A stretch of 64,000 bases of DNA. Origin: Cytophaga sp. FL35. GTDB lineage: Bacteria > Bacteroidota > Bacteroidia > Flavobacteriales > Flavobacteriaceae. Shown piece after piece: positions 9,126-17,020 of this stretch. Numbering within the stretch: position 1 is the stretch's first letter; the number at the start of each line of letters is the position of its first letter. Below the pieces are notes generated by a model that saw nothing but the letters and a program-made list of their open reading frames with translations, had not been told where the DNA came from and searched no databases. A program made the translations under genes and the position numbers. The stretch spans positions 124,001 through 188,000 of the forward strand of contig NZ_JACSOH010000002.1 of assembly GCF_014349235.1 (NCBI RefSeq), given 5' to 3'.

Positions 9126-10745
9126 ATGAAAATCACCTCTTTTTTATTCGGTCTATACATTCTTCTTCATATAAACTTTTTGGGAGCACAAGTACTGCAA
9201 ACAGGTAAAGATGTTGCTGTAACTACAACTGAATCCGGAAAAGTTCGCGGCTACGTTCATAACGGAATTTTTACCTACAAAGGCATTCCCTATGCCAAAG
9301 CCAAACGTTTTGAAGCCCCAACCAGACCGGATTCTTGGGAGGGTATTAGAAGCTCTACCACCTACGGACCGGTAGCTCCTCTACTGACTCCCACAACAGA
9401 AGTCACCGATGAGCCGGAATTTGTTTTTGACCATGATTGGGGATATACGAGCGAAGATTGTTTAAGAATCAATATTTGGACACCCAGTATTTCCGATGGC
9501 AGAAAAAGGCCTGTACTTTTCTGGATACACGGCGGTGGATTCACCGCAGGTTCTAGCCAAGAACTTCCATCTTATGACGGTGAAAACCTAAGCAAGCGAG
9601 GAGATGTGGTGGTTGTATCCATCAACCATCGATTAAACGTATTGGGCTTCTTGGACCTTTCCGCATATGGCGAAAAATACAAGTATTCAGCAAACAACAG
9701 TATTCTGGATATGGCCGAGGCACTTAAATGGGTACAGACCAACATCACAAACTTTGGAGGCGACCCTAACAATGTCACCATTTTTGGCCAATCTGGAGGA
9801 GGTGCTAAGGTTAATACCCTAATGGGCATGCCACAGGCAAAAGGGTTGTTCCATAAGGCGATAAACCAAAGCGGATCATTTAGAACGCAGCTACTGGAAA
9901 AAGAAGACACACAAGCCATTGGAGCGGAAGTACTTTCCCTGTTAGATTTAAAGAGCACAGAGGTTGACAGCCTACAAAATATTCCCTTTGAAAAACTGAG
10001 TAACGTAAGCTCACAAGCGCTAAAGAATGTGGCCGCGAAGATGCGAGAACAAGGGAAACCTGTCATTGGTTTTGGCCTCAATTGGGGTCCTAGCAAAGAC
10101 GGAGAGATACTACCCTACCAACTCTTTTCCCAGGAGGCCTTTGAACTTTCCAAAGACATTCCGTTAATGTTAGGAACAACTAAAAATGAATTTGCCCCCT
10201 TTGCCAATATGAGATTTGTTGGCGCTTCCGATGAAGAAATATATGCCCATATTAAACAAGAATGGGGAGCAAAATCCGAAGAGTATATCAAAGCTGTAAA
10301 AAAAGCCTATCCTAATGATACTGAAGTCAAGGATTTAATTGATGTGGACACAATGTTTAGGCCCGGCGCAGTACATCAGGCCAATGAAAAGTCAAAACTT
10401 GATAGTGGAGCAGCGGTTTACATGTATCTATTTACATGGCAATCGCCCGTCTTTGACGGAAAATACAAATCATTACACTGTATGGAATTGCCCTTTATGT
10501 TCGACAATATTAAAAAAGCCGAAAACATGACAGGTGGAGGCGGAAAAGCCCAAGAGCTGGCAGGCAAAATGAGCGAAGCCTGGATTGCCTTTGCTAAAAA
10601 TGGAGACCCCAACCACCCCGGTTTACCACAATGGCCCGAATACAATAGCGATAACACCGCTACCATGCATTTGGATACTCGCTGTGTTGTTCAACCGCAA
10701 TTGGACAAGGAGTTATTTGAATTAGTGGCAAACAAACAACCCTGA
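9126..10745 (+). CDS. Secreted type-B carboxylesterase
   Basis: 539 aa from the ATG at 9126; an upstream TTG (9069) would only add residues before the signal peptide (residues 1-20, cut near GAQ). Seen: oxyanion loop HGGGFTAGS (~136-144), nucleophile elbow GQSGGG with Ser223, a later Glu in NEFAPF and a His in HCMELPF, giving the Ser-Glu-His triad of the alpha/beta-hydrolase family. It hydrolyses carboxylic esters, probably in the periplasm or outside. The gene stands alone on the plus strand and ends 6 bp from a convergent gene. The natural ester is unknown. Confidence 0.92.
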   Translation: MKITSFLFGLYILLHINFLGAQVLQTGKDVAVTTTESGKVRGYVHNGIFTYKGIPYAKAKRFEAPTRPDSWEGIRSSTTYGPVAPLLTPTTEVTDEPEFVFDHDWGYTSEDCLRINIWTPSISDGRKRPVLFWIHGGGFTAGSSQELPSYDGENLSKRGDVVVVSINHRLNVLGFLDLSAYGEKYKYSANNSILDMAEALKWVQTNITNFGGDPNNVTIFGQSGGGAKVNTLMGMPQAKGLFHKAINQSGSFRTQLLEKEDTQAIGAEVLSLLDLKSTEVDSLQNIPFEKLSNVSSQALKNVAAKMREQGKPVIGFGLNWGPSKDGEILPYQLFSQEAFELSKDIPLMLGTTKNEFAPFANMRFVGASDEEIYAHIKQEWGAKSEEYIKAVKKAYPNDTEVKDLIDVDTMFRPGAVHQANEKSKLDSGAAVYMYLFTWQSPVFDGKYKSLHCMELPFMFDNIKKAENMTGGGGKAQELAGKMSEAWIAFAKNGDPNHPGLPQWPEYNSDNTATMHLDTRCVVQPQLDKELFELVANKQP

Positions 10746-10750
10746 TAATA

Positions 10751-11992
10751 CTAATTGATTTTCCGCTTTTGAAACCAGACGTCTTTTAAGCCAAGGTTCA
10801 AAGTTACTAGATGAAAGTTCTCCTTAATCATTATATTTTGAATTTGACCTTGGGAACCGTAACTGTAGGATAAATTTAATCTGGATTTCCAACCTTGGCC
10901 CACAGGCAGGCCAATTCCCGCCGTAAAGGAGTAACCATCTATTTTACTTCCGTTCATTGAAAGGTACCCTGTATCATAATTATAACCTAACCGATACTGT
11001 ATTCTATCTACGTATTTAAAACTGTCACTATTTTTCTCATACTCCATTCCTAGGGCAAAAACACTTTGGTCTACGTAAGAGCCTAAATTTTCTGTTTGCT
11101 GCGTATCACTCCAGTAATTGTTCTTATAATCCCCGGCAAGGGTAAGCGATTTGAATATTTTGGCGCTGAAACCCAATCCTACCTGTAGCGGCATTTTAAA
11201 GTCGTCCGTGCTATCTGTACCCTCATTTTCAACTGTAATTTCTGTCTGGTCCACATTTTTCAAGACAGACCTTTTAAGCGTTCCTTTCAAAGAGGTTGGC
11301 AATTGAATAGTACTCCCTAGAGTAATATTCTCGGAAACGTCAAACTGAATTCCGGTGTTTAGGCGAAATCCCGTATAGTTGGTGTTTTCCGTAAGCTCAA
11401 AATTACTGGAGCTTATTTCAAAGGTCTCAGTTTCTTCAATATTGCCAAATAGAAGGGACCCTCCTAAACCCAATCTTAGCCCTGGCAAAAGTTCATATCC
11501 CAAGTTCAATTTTAAATCACTTAGTCCTCCCACTCCCGTTACCGAACTTTCAAAAGTTTCGTTTGACCCTTCAATATTCGTCTTTATCCCCACCAAAGAA
11601 TAACCAACATCACTGTAGGGTACAAGTGATAGTCCTGCACCTAAACCTTGTCCAATTCTAAAGGCCACTGCAAGATTGGAAAAATTCAATGTAGTTTTTG
11701 TCTCTTGATCCGCCCTATTGCTAAAAGTATTGTATAAACCCTTTAAACCCACGTCATATATAAATAGGTTTTGAGGCACAAGGGCAAAATTTGCGGTGTT
11801 GATATTATTGATTTCTTCTGGTGTTTTTAAGCCTATACCCACATATCCCATCCCATTGGTTTTACCAATTCCAGATTGGTTTATAGTACCCAGACCATAT
11901 AAAGAATAGGGAGAACTGGTCAATCCTTCTGATTGGGCTAAAATAGTTGAAATGGAAAAAAACAGCATCACAGAAAATTGTACTTTATTCAT
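10751..11992 (-). CDS. Outer-membrane beta-barrel protein (FadL/OmpP1-like appearance)
   Basis: 413 aa from the ATG at 11992, which overlaps the end of the DUF4270 gene by 8 nt and starts exactly at a signal peptide (MNKVQFSVML, cut near ILAQ). ATGs at 11998 and 12001 would add two or three residues. The body alternates polar and hydrophobic residues in strand-like segments with many Gly and aromatic residues (YSLYGLGTINQSG, LGLGGSLLFG, FHLVTLNLGLK), typical of barrels that also carry an N-terminal plug-like YSLYGLG stretch. No substrate can be assigned. Overlap implies translational coupling with the DUF4270 lipoprotein. Confidence 0.75.
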   Translation of the reverse strand: MNKVQFSVMLFFSISTILAQSEGLTSSPYSLYGLGTINQSGIGKTNGMGYVGIGLKTPEEINNINTANFALVPQNLFIYDVGLKGLYNTFSNRADQETKTTLNFSNLAVAFRIGQGLGAGLSLVPYSDVGYSLVGIKTNIEGSNETFESSVTGVGGLSDLKLNLGYELLPGLRLGLGGSLLFGNIEETETFEISSSNFELTENTNYTGFRLNTGIQFDVSENITLGSTIQLPTSLKGTLKRSVLKNVDQTEITVENEGTDSTDDFKMPLQVGLGFSAKIFKSLTLAGDYKNNYWSDTQQTENLGSYVDQSVFALGMEYEKNSDSFKYVDRIQYRLGYNYDTGYLSMNGSKIDGYSFTAGIGLPVGQGWKSRLNLSYSYGSQGQIQNIMIKENFHLVTLNLGLKDVWFQKRKIN

Positions 11993-13310
11993 CCTCATCA
12001 TATATGGCATACGTAATTTGTAGTGTGGAACTTTGAATTCCGTTATTGCTATCATTTAGCACAAAACGGTCTATGGTAGAAATGTAGTTGTTGGGAAACA
12101 GTATAAGAGCATCATCCAAACTTCTTTCACCCATTAAAATGCTTTCTATATAAGTGCTTAGGGGTAACTCATAATAGATATCGTTGAACTCTTCGCCATC
12201 CCTGTTTAAAATGGCCTGAACGGTTGCCACATCCTCTATTGCCAATTGCTCCGTTATATCATTATTCTGATCTACCACAAATACCGAAAGGGTATCCCGC
12301 AAAGCCAGTTGATCGTTGAAGGACCCAAAGCTTGGCTTTATTTTTAAGACTGCTCCCAACAGTGTTCCTTCACCTTGAATTTCAAAAAGAGTTTTTATAT
12401 GAGGAAATTCAATTCTTGTTGCAATACCAGTGCCTGATTGTATATAGGACTGATTATTGGTATCTGTACTGTATCTAATATCTTCTTGATTAGTAAATCC
12501 GGATAAATAATCGATGGGGTTCTGCGCTAGTACCCTATTAAAAAAAGGAGTTGGGGACGATGTTGTATTTATTGTAAAGTCCAAGGAACTTTGCTCCTGA
12601 CTTGTTTCTTCGGCTTCGGAAAAGTAAAGGCGCATCAAACTGGCCGATAAGGAATAGCCTAAAACCGCCCCATTGTCATTGGATGCAGGTTTTAACTGAA
12701 GCCCTTTAAAAAAGTTTGTAAATTCATCTGAATTAACAATATCCTTTTGCTGAAGTCTATTAAATATTTCCAAACCCAGACTATCCTTAATTTTAATCTC
12801 CAATGAGTCCCCTCCGCTAGGTCTTGGATTAAAAGTAAGGTTGCCAATTGCCTCTTCTTTTACAGATACTTCACTTGTGTTAAAATACCCACTTTCACCC
12901 GGGTTTAAACTCTCAGCCAATTCATAAACATCCATATTTATAGACTGTAGGGTATCCGCATAAAAATATCCATCATATTTAAGATATAGGACAATACTGT
13001 CATAAACCGCTTCAGAAGCTATAGAATAAGATTGGGGAATCAATTCCATAAAACTCGATGCCTTTACCGTTCCAAAAATTGAGTCAGAATATTGCCCTAC
13101 CATAATCCTACTAGCTTCAGAAGTAAGAATACTGTCATACTTTATAGTAGAGGTAAGTACAGTAGCCGTATCCAAAAGCATCACCCTAATATTACTGTCC
13201 GTAAAGGTTTCTCCCGCCTCAAAATCAGAAGTATTTATAGTATCCGTACTACAAGAAGCAATACCACCTAAAAGCAGCAGATACAATATTGTTTTTTTAA
13301 TCATTGCCAT
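11985..13310 (-). CDS. DUF4270 family lipoprotein
   Basis: 441 aa with a lipoprotein signal (IASC, Cys20). The family hallmark is present at residues ~50-90: TSTIKYDSILTS, then LMVGQYSDSIFGTVKASSF-like spacing in which a GxYxDxxFGxxxA pattern recurs in the family. Function is not established; proteins of this family are surface or periplasmic and Bacteroidota-specific. It is the first gene of a two-gene minus-strand unit with the overlapping barrel gene, and it is divergent from the kelch-DUF4907-LytST unit, with 220 bp between. ATG at 13304 is an alternative start two residues in. Confidence 0.85.
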   Translation of the reverse strand: MAMIKKTILYLLLLGGIASCSTDTINTSDFEAGETFTDSNIRVMLLDTATVLTSTIKYDSILTSEASRIMVGQYSDSIFGTVKASSFMELIPQSYSIASEAVYDSIVLYLKYDGYFYADTLQSINMDVYELAESLNPGESGYFNTSEVSVKEEAIGNLTFNPRPSGGDSLEIKIKDSLGLEIFNRLQQKDIVNSDEFTNFFKGLQLKPASNDNGAVLGYSLSASLMRLYFSEAEETSQEQSSLDFTINTTSSPTPFFNRVLAQNPIDYLSGFTNQEDIRYSTDTNNQSYIQSGTGIATRIEFPHIKTLFEIQGEGTLLGAVLKIKPSFGSFNDQLALRDTLSVFVVDQNNDITEQLAIEDVATVQAILNRDGEEFNDIYYELPLSTYIESILMGERSLDDALILFPNNYISTIDRFVLNDSNNGIQSSTLQITYAIYDEDE

Positions 13311-13476
13311 TATTTTCCGTAAAAGTAGCTGGGAACGTAATGGTCCTGAAGCCTAATAGATAAACCAAGAATCTTTTGAGACCTATGGCTTAAAAAAAGC
13401 TACGAACGTGGTTTAATCCATTCGCAGATAAATTCCCCTGATTCATACCTTAAAAAAGCGTATTTATCTATTTCAG

Positions 13477-13507
13477 TTTCTGCCCCTACAGCATTGCCTT
13501 AGCTTTG
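13477..13507 (+). promoter_or_regulatory. Candidate promoter of the kelch-DUF4907-LytST unit
   Basis: A -7 box TAGCTTTG (13500-13507) fits the Bacteroidota TAnnTTTG consensus. A weaker -33 candidate TTTC (13477-13480) lies 19 bp upstream. The kelch start is 23 bp after the -7 box. Confidence 0.5.
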
Positions 13508-13530
13508 ACCAGAAATTATAAATCAACAAA

Positions 13531-14520
13531 ATGAACCAGGAATATTTTAGAACTATAGGTGCAGCCTTTTTATCCATTTTGGCTTTAAATAGCTGTTCCA
13601 ACGATGAGGATGAAGATGATTTGGGCAATTGGGTAGACCGTTCCGTTTTTGATGGCAGTCCTCGTAGTGGCGTGAGCGGTTTTACCATAGACAACATAGG
13701 TTATACCGGTGTTGGTTATGATGGAGATGATTATTTGACCTCCTTTTGGGCCTATAATATAGAGGGTGATTTCTGGTCACAAAAAGCAGATTTTCCTGGA
13801 AGTGCAAGAAATGCTGCGGTAGGGTTCAGTGTAGATGGCAAAGGGTACATTGGTTCCGGTTATGACGGTCTTGATGAATTGAGTGACTTTTATTCTTATA
13901 ACCCGTCCAGTAATACTTGGACTCAAATATCCTCATTACCTGCAACCGCAAGAAGAAGTGCAGTGGCATTTGGCATTAACGGTTATGGATATTTTGGAAC
14001 CGGTTTTGATGGTGATAATGACCGTAAAGATTTTTGGAAGTACAATCCCGCAACGGACACTTGGACGGAGCTCATAGGCTTTGGCGGTGACAAACGGCGT
14101 TCGGCCACCACCTTCACCATAGGAGAAAAAGTCTACTTGGGTACCGGTGTTTCCAACGGAATATACTTGGACGACTTCTGGGAATTTGATAGCACTACCG
14201 AAAGTTGGAGTAAAAAATTGGACTTGGACGAAGAAGATGATTACAACATAATGCGAAGCAATGCGGTAGCCTTTACCATAAATGGCTACGGTTATATTGC
14301 ATGTGGAGCATCTAGTGGCGCCCTTTCAACAGTTTGGGAATATGACCCCAGTTTAGATAGTTGGGAGATGAAAACCAGTTTTGAAGGAACTACCAGACAA
14401 GATGCCATCGCATTCTCAAACGGCACTCAAGCTTTTGTAGGACTAGGAAGGTCTGGAACCTTGTACTTAGATGATTTAGATGAATTTATGCCGTTTGATG
14501 AATATGAGGAAGAGGATTAA
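13531..14520 (+). CDS. Kelch-repeat lipoprotein
   Basis: 329 aa. Lipoprotein signal ends at Cys22 (LNSC), followed by an acidic linker (NDEDEDD). The rest is six kelch-like blades of about 45-50 residues, each with a G-Y/F-x-G-x-G stretch and a W at the blade end (GYIGSGYDG, NTWTQI, GYGYFGTGFDG, DTWTEL, KVYLGTGVS, ESWSKK). The fold is a beta-propeller anchored to a membrane; propellers usually bind proteins or glycans. The C-terminus is very acidic (DEYEEED). One base separates its stop from the DUF4907 gene. The ligand is unknown. Confidence 0.88.
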   Translation: MNQEYFRTIGAAFLSILALNSCSNDEDEDDLGNWVDRSVFDGSPRSGVSGFTIDNIGYTGVGYDGDDYLTSFWAYNIEGDFWSQKADFPGSARNAAVGFSVDGKGYIGSGYDGLDELSDFYSYNPSSNTWTQISSLPATARRSAVAFGINGYGYFGTGFDGDNDRKDFWKYNPATDTWTELIGFGGDKRRSATTFTIGEKVYLGTGVSNGIYLDDFWEFDSTTESWSKKLDLDEEDDYNIMRSNAVAFTINGYGYIACGASSGALSTVWEYDPSLDSWEMKTSFEGTTRQDAIAFSNGTQAFVGLGRSGTLYLDDLDEFMPFDEYEEED

Positions 14521-14521
14521 C

Positions 14522-14878
14522 ATGGCACCAAAAATACGGAGCAAAACGGTTTTATTTGTTTTAGCTAGCACCTTTACTGTTTTTACCATTGTGTCATTCC
14601 TTTTACCGGAGGGCACCATGATAGAAACTGAGGTTGTTGATTTGAAGGCCGAAACCATTTCTCTTGAGGAAGGTTTCGGTTATCAAATTTGGCATGGTAA
14701 AAATTTGTTAATCAGGCAGGAAAACATTCCTGGACTATCAGGAGACATTACTTTTACCAATCGCCAGGAAGCGATCCTCATTGCAAAAAAAGTTGTTCAC
14801 AGGTTGAAAAATTCCCGAAATCCCGAAATCACCGCACAAGACCTAAAAAACTTGAACATAACCATTCCAGAACACTAA
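14522..14878 (+). CDS. DUF4907 domain protein
   Basis: 118 aa from the ATG at 14522, one base after the kelch stop. Residues ~8-26 form a membrane or signal segment, and the rest is a small domain with FGYQIWHGKNLLIRQENIPG-type sequence and a C-terminal RLKNSRNPEIT stretch that match DUF4907. Function is unknown. The tight spacing with the kelch gene and the kinase gene 12 bp downstream suggests these products act together at the cell envelope. Confidence 0.8.
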   Translation: MAPKIRSKTVLFVLASTFTVFTIVSFLLPEGTMIETEVVDLKAETISLEEGFGYQIWHGKNLLIRQENIPGLSGDITFTNRQEAILIAKKVVHRLKNSRNPEITAQDLKNLNITIPEH

Positions 14879-14890
14879 GAAAGTTAACAA

Positions 14891-15913
14891 ATGGAATTGC
14901 ACAAACTACCACTGAAACTCATTTTGGCCCACATGGCGGTATGGTTGTGCTTTGCCCTCTTCTTAATTTACCCAAGTATTGAGTTTGGTAGAAAAACACC
15001 TACGGATATCCCTATAAATATTGGGCTAACCATTGTCATATTTTATCTCAATTATTTTTATTTGGTTCCCAACTTTCTTTTAAGGAAAAAGTTAAACACC
15101 TATATATTCTGGAGTTTTTTCACCATCACACTCACCATTTTAATTTCCAATTATTTTAGTGTACCTCCATTTGAAGACCGAATGCCTCCTTTTGTGAGAG
15201 AGCCCAGAAGTAGGATTTTAAGACAACCTTTAATTTTCACTTTGGTCTTTATAATTCCCTTTACGGTAAGTACTGTTCTAAAAATGTATGCCGAATGGAG
15301 AAAGAATGAAGATTTGAGAAAGGTTACGGAAAAGGAAAAAATCAATTCCGAGCTACAATTTCTTAAAACCCAATTAAACCCCCATTTTCTGTTCAACTCT
15401 CTAAATACCATTTACTCCCTTTCGGTAAAGAAATCTTCGGACACTTCAGAGGCCATCCTGAACATATCAGAGCTAATGCGATATATGTTGTACGAAGCCA
15501 ATCGCGAATTGGTACCACTGGAAAAGGAAATAAATTATTTAAAGAACTATGTACAATTACAACGACTTAGGCTCCCGGACGGAGAAAGTGTTAAGTTAAA
15601 AATTAACGGTGATGCACACGGTAAACTAATTGCTCCTTTGTTGTTTATCGCCTTTATAGAAAATGCCTTCAAATATGGAACAGACTTCCAGGGAAACACA
15701 GATATTGAAATTTGTTTAGAAATATTGGATTCCTCCATAAAACTATACGTTAAAAATATAGTAGGGGCCTATGTAAGCAAAGAAGGAAGCTCGGGAGTGG
15801 GCATTGTGAACGTAGAAAACAGATTGAAGCTCCTATACCCAAACACCCATGAATTGGATATAAAAAATGACGGCACCTATTATACGGTCTTCTTACGCGT
15901 TAATCTAAAATAA
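14891..15913 (+). CDS. LytS-type sensor histidine kinase
   Basis: 340 aa. Four predicted membrane helices (about 8-28, 42-62, 70-91, 112-132) are followed by a short coiled stretch and the His_kinase domain with the phospho-acceptor His165 in QLNPHFLFNSLN. The ATPase part shows the N box (FIENAFKYG) and a glycine box (GSSGVGIVNVENRL). There is almost no periplasmic domain, so the signal is probably sensed in the membrane or through a partner such as the neighbouring kelch or DUF4907 protein. It is 6 bp from its response-regulator gene. Confidence 0.94.
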   Translation: MELHKLPLKLILAHMAVWLCFALFLIYPSIEFGRKTPTDIPINIGLTIVIFYLNYFYLVPNFLLRKKLNTYIFWSFFTITLTILISNYFSVPPFEDRMPPFVREPRSRILRQPLIFTLVFIIPFTVSTVLKMYAEWRKNEDLRKVTEKEKINSELQFLKTQLNPHFLFNSLNTIYSLSVKKSSDTSEAILNISELMRYMLYEANRELVPLEKEINYLKNYVQLQRLRLPDGESVKLKINGDAHGKLIAPLLFIAFIENAFKYGTDFQGNTDIEICLEILDSSIKLYVKNIVGAYVSKEGSSGVGIVNVENRLKLLYPNTHELDIKNDGTYYTVFLRVNLK

Positions 15914-15919
15914 AATATT

Positions 15920-16648
15920 GTGAAGTGTATTATCATTGATGACGAGCCATTAGCTATAGATGTACTAAAGGACTACTGTCTAAAATTAGATTTTCTGGAA
16001 CTGGAAGGAACTTTTACCAATCCATTAGATTCCATACCTTTTATTAAAGCCAAGCAAATAGACCTTATCTTTTGCGACATTGAAATGCCACAAATGAACG
16101 GAATCGACTTTATAGACTCTTTGGAGAACAGACCATTGTTCATTTTTACCACCGCCTACCCCCATTATGCCGTTGATGGGTTTGAGCTCAATGCTGTTGA
16201 CTACCTTGTTAAACCCATTCGCTACGGCAGGTTCGTAAAAGCTGTCTCTAGAGCACAAGGGCTATTCAAAAAAAGAAGGGATTTGAGCGATGCCCACATT
16301 TTCTCCTCCAGTGGGTTTGCGGAAAACAGCGATAATTTCATTTTTGTAAAAGCTGAATATGAAAACGTAAAGATTAAGATAGACAGTATAAAATATGTAC
16401 AGGGCCTGAAGGACTATCTTAAAATTCACATTGAGCACAGCAACAAACCTATATTAACCCTTATGAGTTTTAAGGAACTTTATGAGAGGCTTCCAAAAAA
16501 CCAATTTGAAAGAGCCCATAAATCCTTTCTTATCAATGTAAACCACATTGGTTCCATTCAGAGAAACAGAGTGGTAATAGATGATATTCGAATCCCCATT
16601 GGTGAAAGCTACCGAGTAAATTTCTTGACCCGTTTGGGGTTGAGGTAA
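15920..16648 (+). CDS. LytTR-family response regulator
   Basis: 242 aa, starting with GTG at 15920. Receiver domain residues 1-~115 has the acidic pocket D7/D8, phospho-acceptor Asp53 (FCDIEMP), Thr in FTTAYP and Lys in DYLVKP. The C-terminal LytTR DNA-binding domain (~140-242) has the usual IKYVQGLKDYLKIH and FERAHKSFLINVNHI motifs. It pairs with the LytS-type kinase just upstream. Likely targets are its own unit and the divergent DUF4270 unit, but the sequence does not prove this. An inverted repeat terminator follows 30 bp later. Confidence 0.95.
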   Translation: MKCIIIDDEPLAIDVLKDYCLKLDFLELEGTFTNPLDSIPFIKAKQIDLIFCDIEMPQMNGIDFIDSLENRPLFIFTTAYPHYAVDGFELNAVDYLVKPIRYGRFVKAVSRAQGLFKKRRDLSDAHIFSSSGFAENSDNFIFVKAEYENVKIKIDSIKYVQGLKDYLKIHIEHSNKPILTLMSFKELYERLPKNQFERAHKSFLINVNHIGSIQRNRVVIDDIRIPIGESYRVNFLTRLGLR

Positions 16649-16678
16649 TTAAAAATTAAAAACTGTATTTAAATCAAA

Positions 16679-16706
16679 AAAGCCTTTCAGTTTCCTGAAA
16701 GGCTTT
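16679..16706. terminator. Bidirectional intrinsic terminator after the LytTR gene
   Basis: A 12-bp perfect stem (AAAGCCTTTCAG / CTGAAAGGCTTT) with loop TTTC. An A-rich run precedes it, and TTT at the stem end serves the plus strand, so it can end the kinase-regulator transcript and the tRNA transcript from the other side. Confidence 0.85.
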
Positions 16707-16713
16707 CTAGTTG

Positions 16714-16795
16714 TACAGGCGGAGAGACTCGAACTCTCACACCTTGCGGCACTAGATCCTAAGTCTAGCGTGTCTACCAATTCCACCACGCCTGC
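16714..16795 (-). tRNA. tRNA-Leu (anticodon UAG)
   Basis: 82 nt on the minus strand. Acceptor 5' arm GCAGGCG pairs with CGCCTGT (first pair G-U), the D-arm holds GGTAGACAC, the anticodon stem CTAGA/TCTAG encloses loop CTTAGGA, and a long variable arm (TGCCGCAAGGTGTG) marks a class II leucine tRNA. The T-arm contains GTTCGAGTC. The 3' CCA is not encoded (discriminator A followed by CAA). Reads CUA and probably other CUN codons. Confidence 0.95.
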
Positions 16796-16868
16796 ATCAA
16801 TATTTTCGTATCAAGAACTTCAATTTCTTTACATTCTTGATTTAAATTAAGACTTTGAAAATTTAACT

Positions 16869-16908
16869 GTGTCTACCTCCCGATAGCTATCGGGACCACC
16901 ACGCCTGC
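16869..16908 (-). pseudogene. 5' fragment of a second tRNA-Leu copy with a palindrome in the D-loop
   Basis: On the minus strand the first 13 nt (GCAGGCGTGGTGG) and a later 9 nt (GGTAGACAC) are identical to the intact tRNA-Leu 73 bp away. Between them the intact gene has AATT, while this copy has an 18-bp palindrome. Everything after the D-arm (anticodon, variable, T-arm and 3' acceptor) is missing. It cannot form a tRNA. Confidence 0.85.
16878..16895. repeat. 18-bp perfect palindrome inside the tRNA-Leu fragment
   Basis: TCCCGATAGCTATCGGGA is its own reverse complement. It replaces the four D-loop bases AATT in the truncated tRNA copy. No second full copy was seen in the window. Confidence 0.85.
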
Positions 16909-17020
16909 AACTCCAAAATCAAATTGGGATGCAAATATAAAGCAAAATTTGATATCTCTAAATTTTAAAGCATCAAAACTTACTTTTTTGTAATTTTAAA
17001 AACTAGCCTAATTTCGCAAC

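Larger units (their letters stand above)
16649..17020. other. 372-bp gap without protein genes
   Basis: It holds the terminator, the intact tRNA-Leu, the tRNA fragment with its palindrome, and a possible leaderless promoter for the dipeptidase: TTG ending at 16990, an 18-bp spacer and TAATTTCG at 17009-17016, only 4 bp before the start codon. The remainder is A+T-rich with nothing recognised. Confidence 0.6.

Noticed and set aside
9572-10096. Antisense open frame of 174 codons in the carboxylesterase
   Set aside because: Shadow of a gene with a clear family; no start context or family match on the opposite strand.
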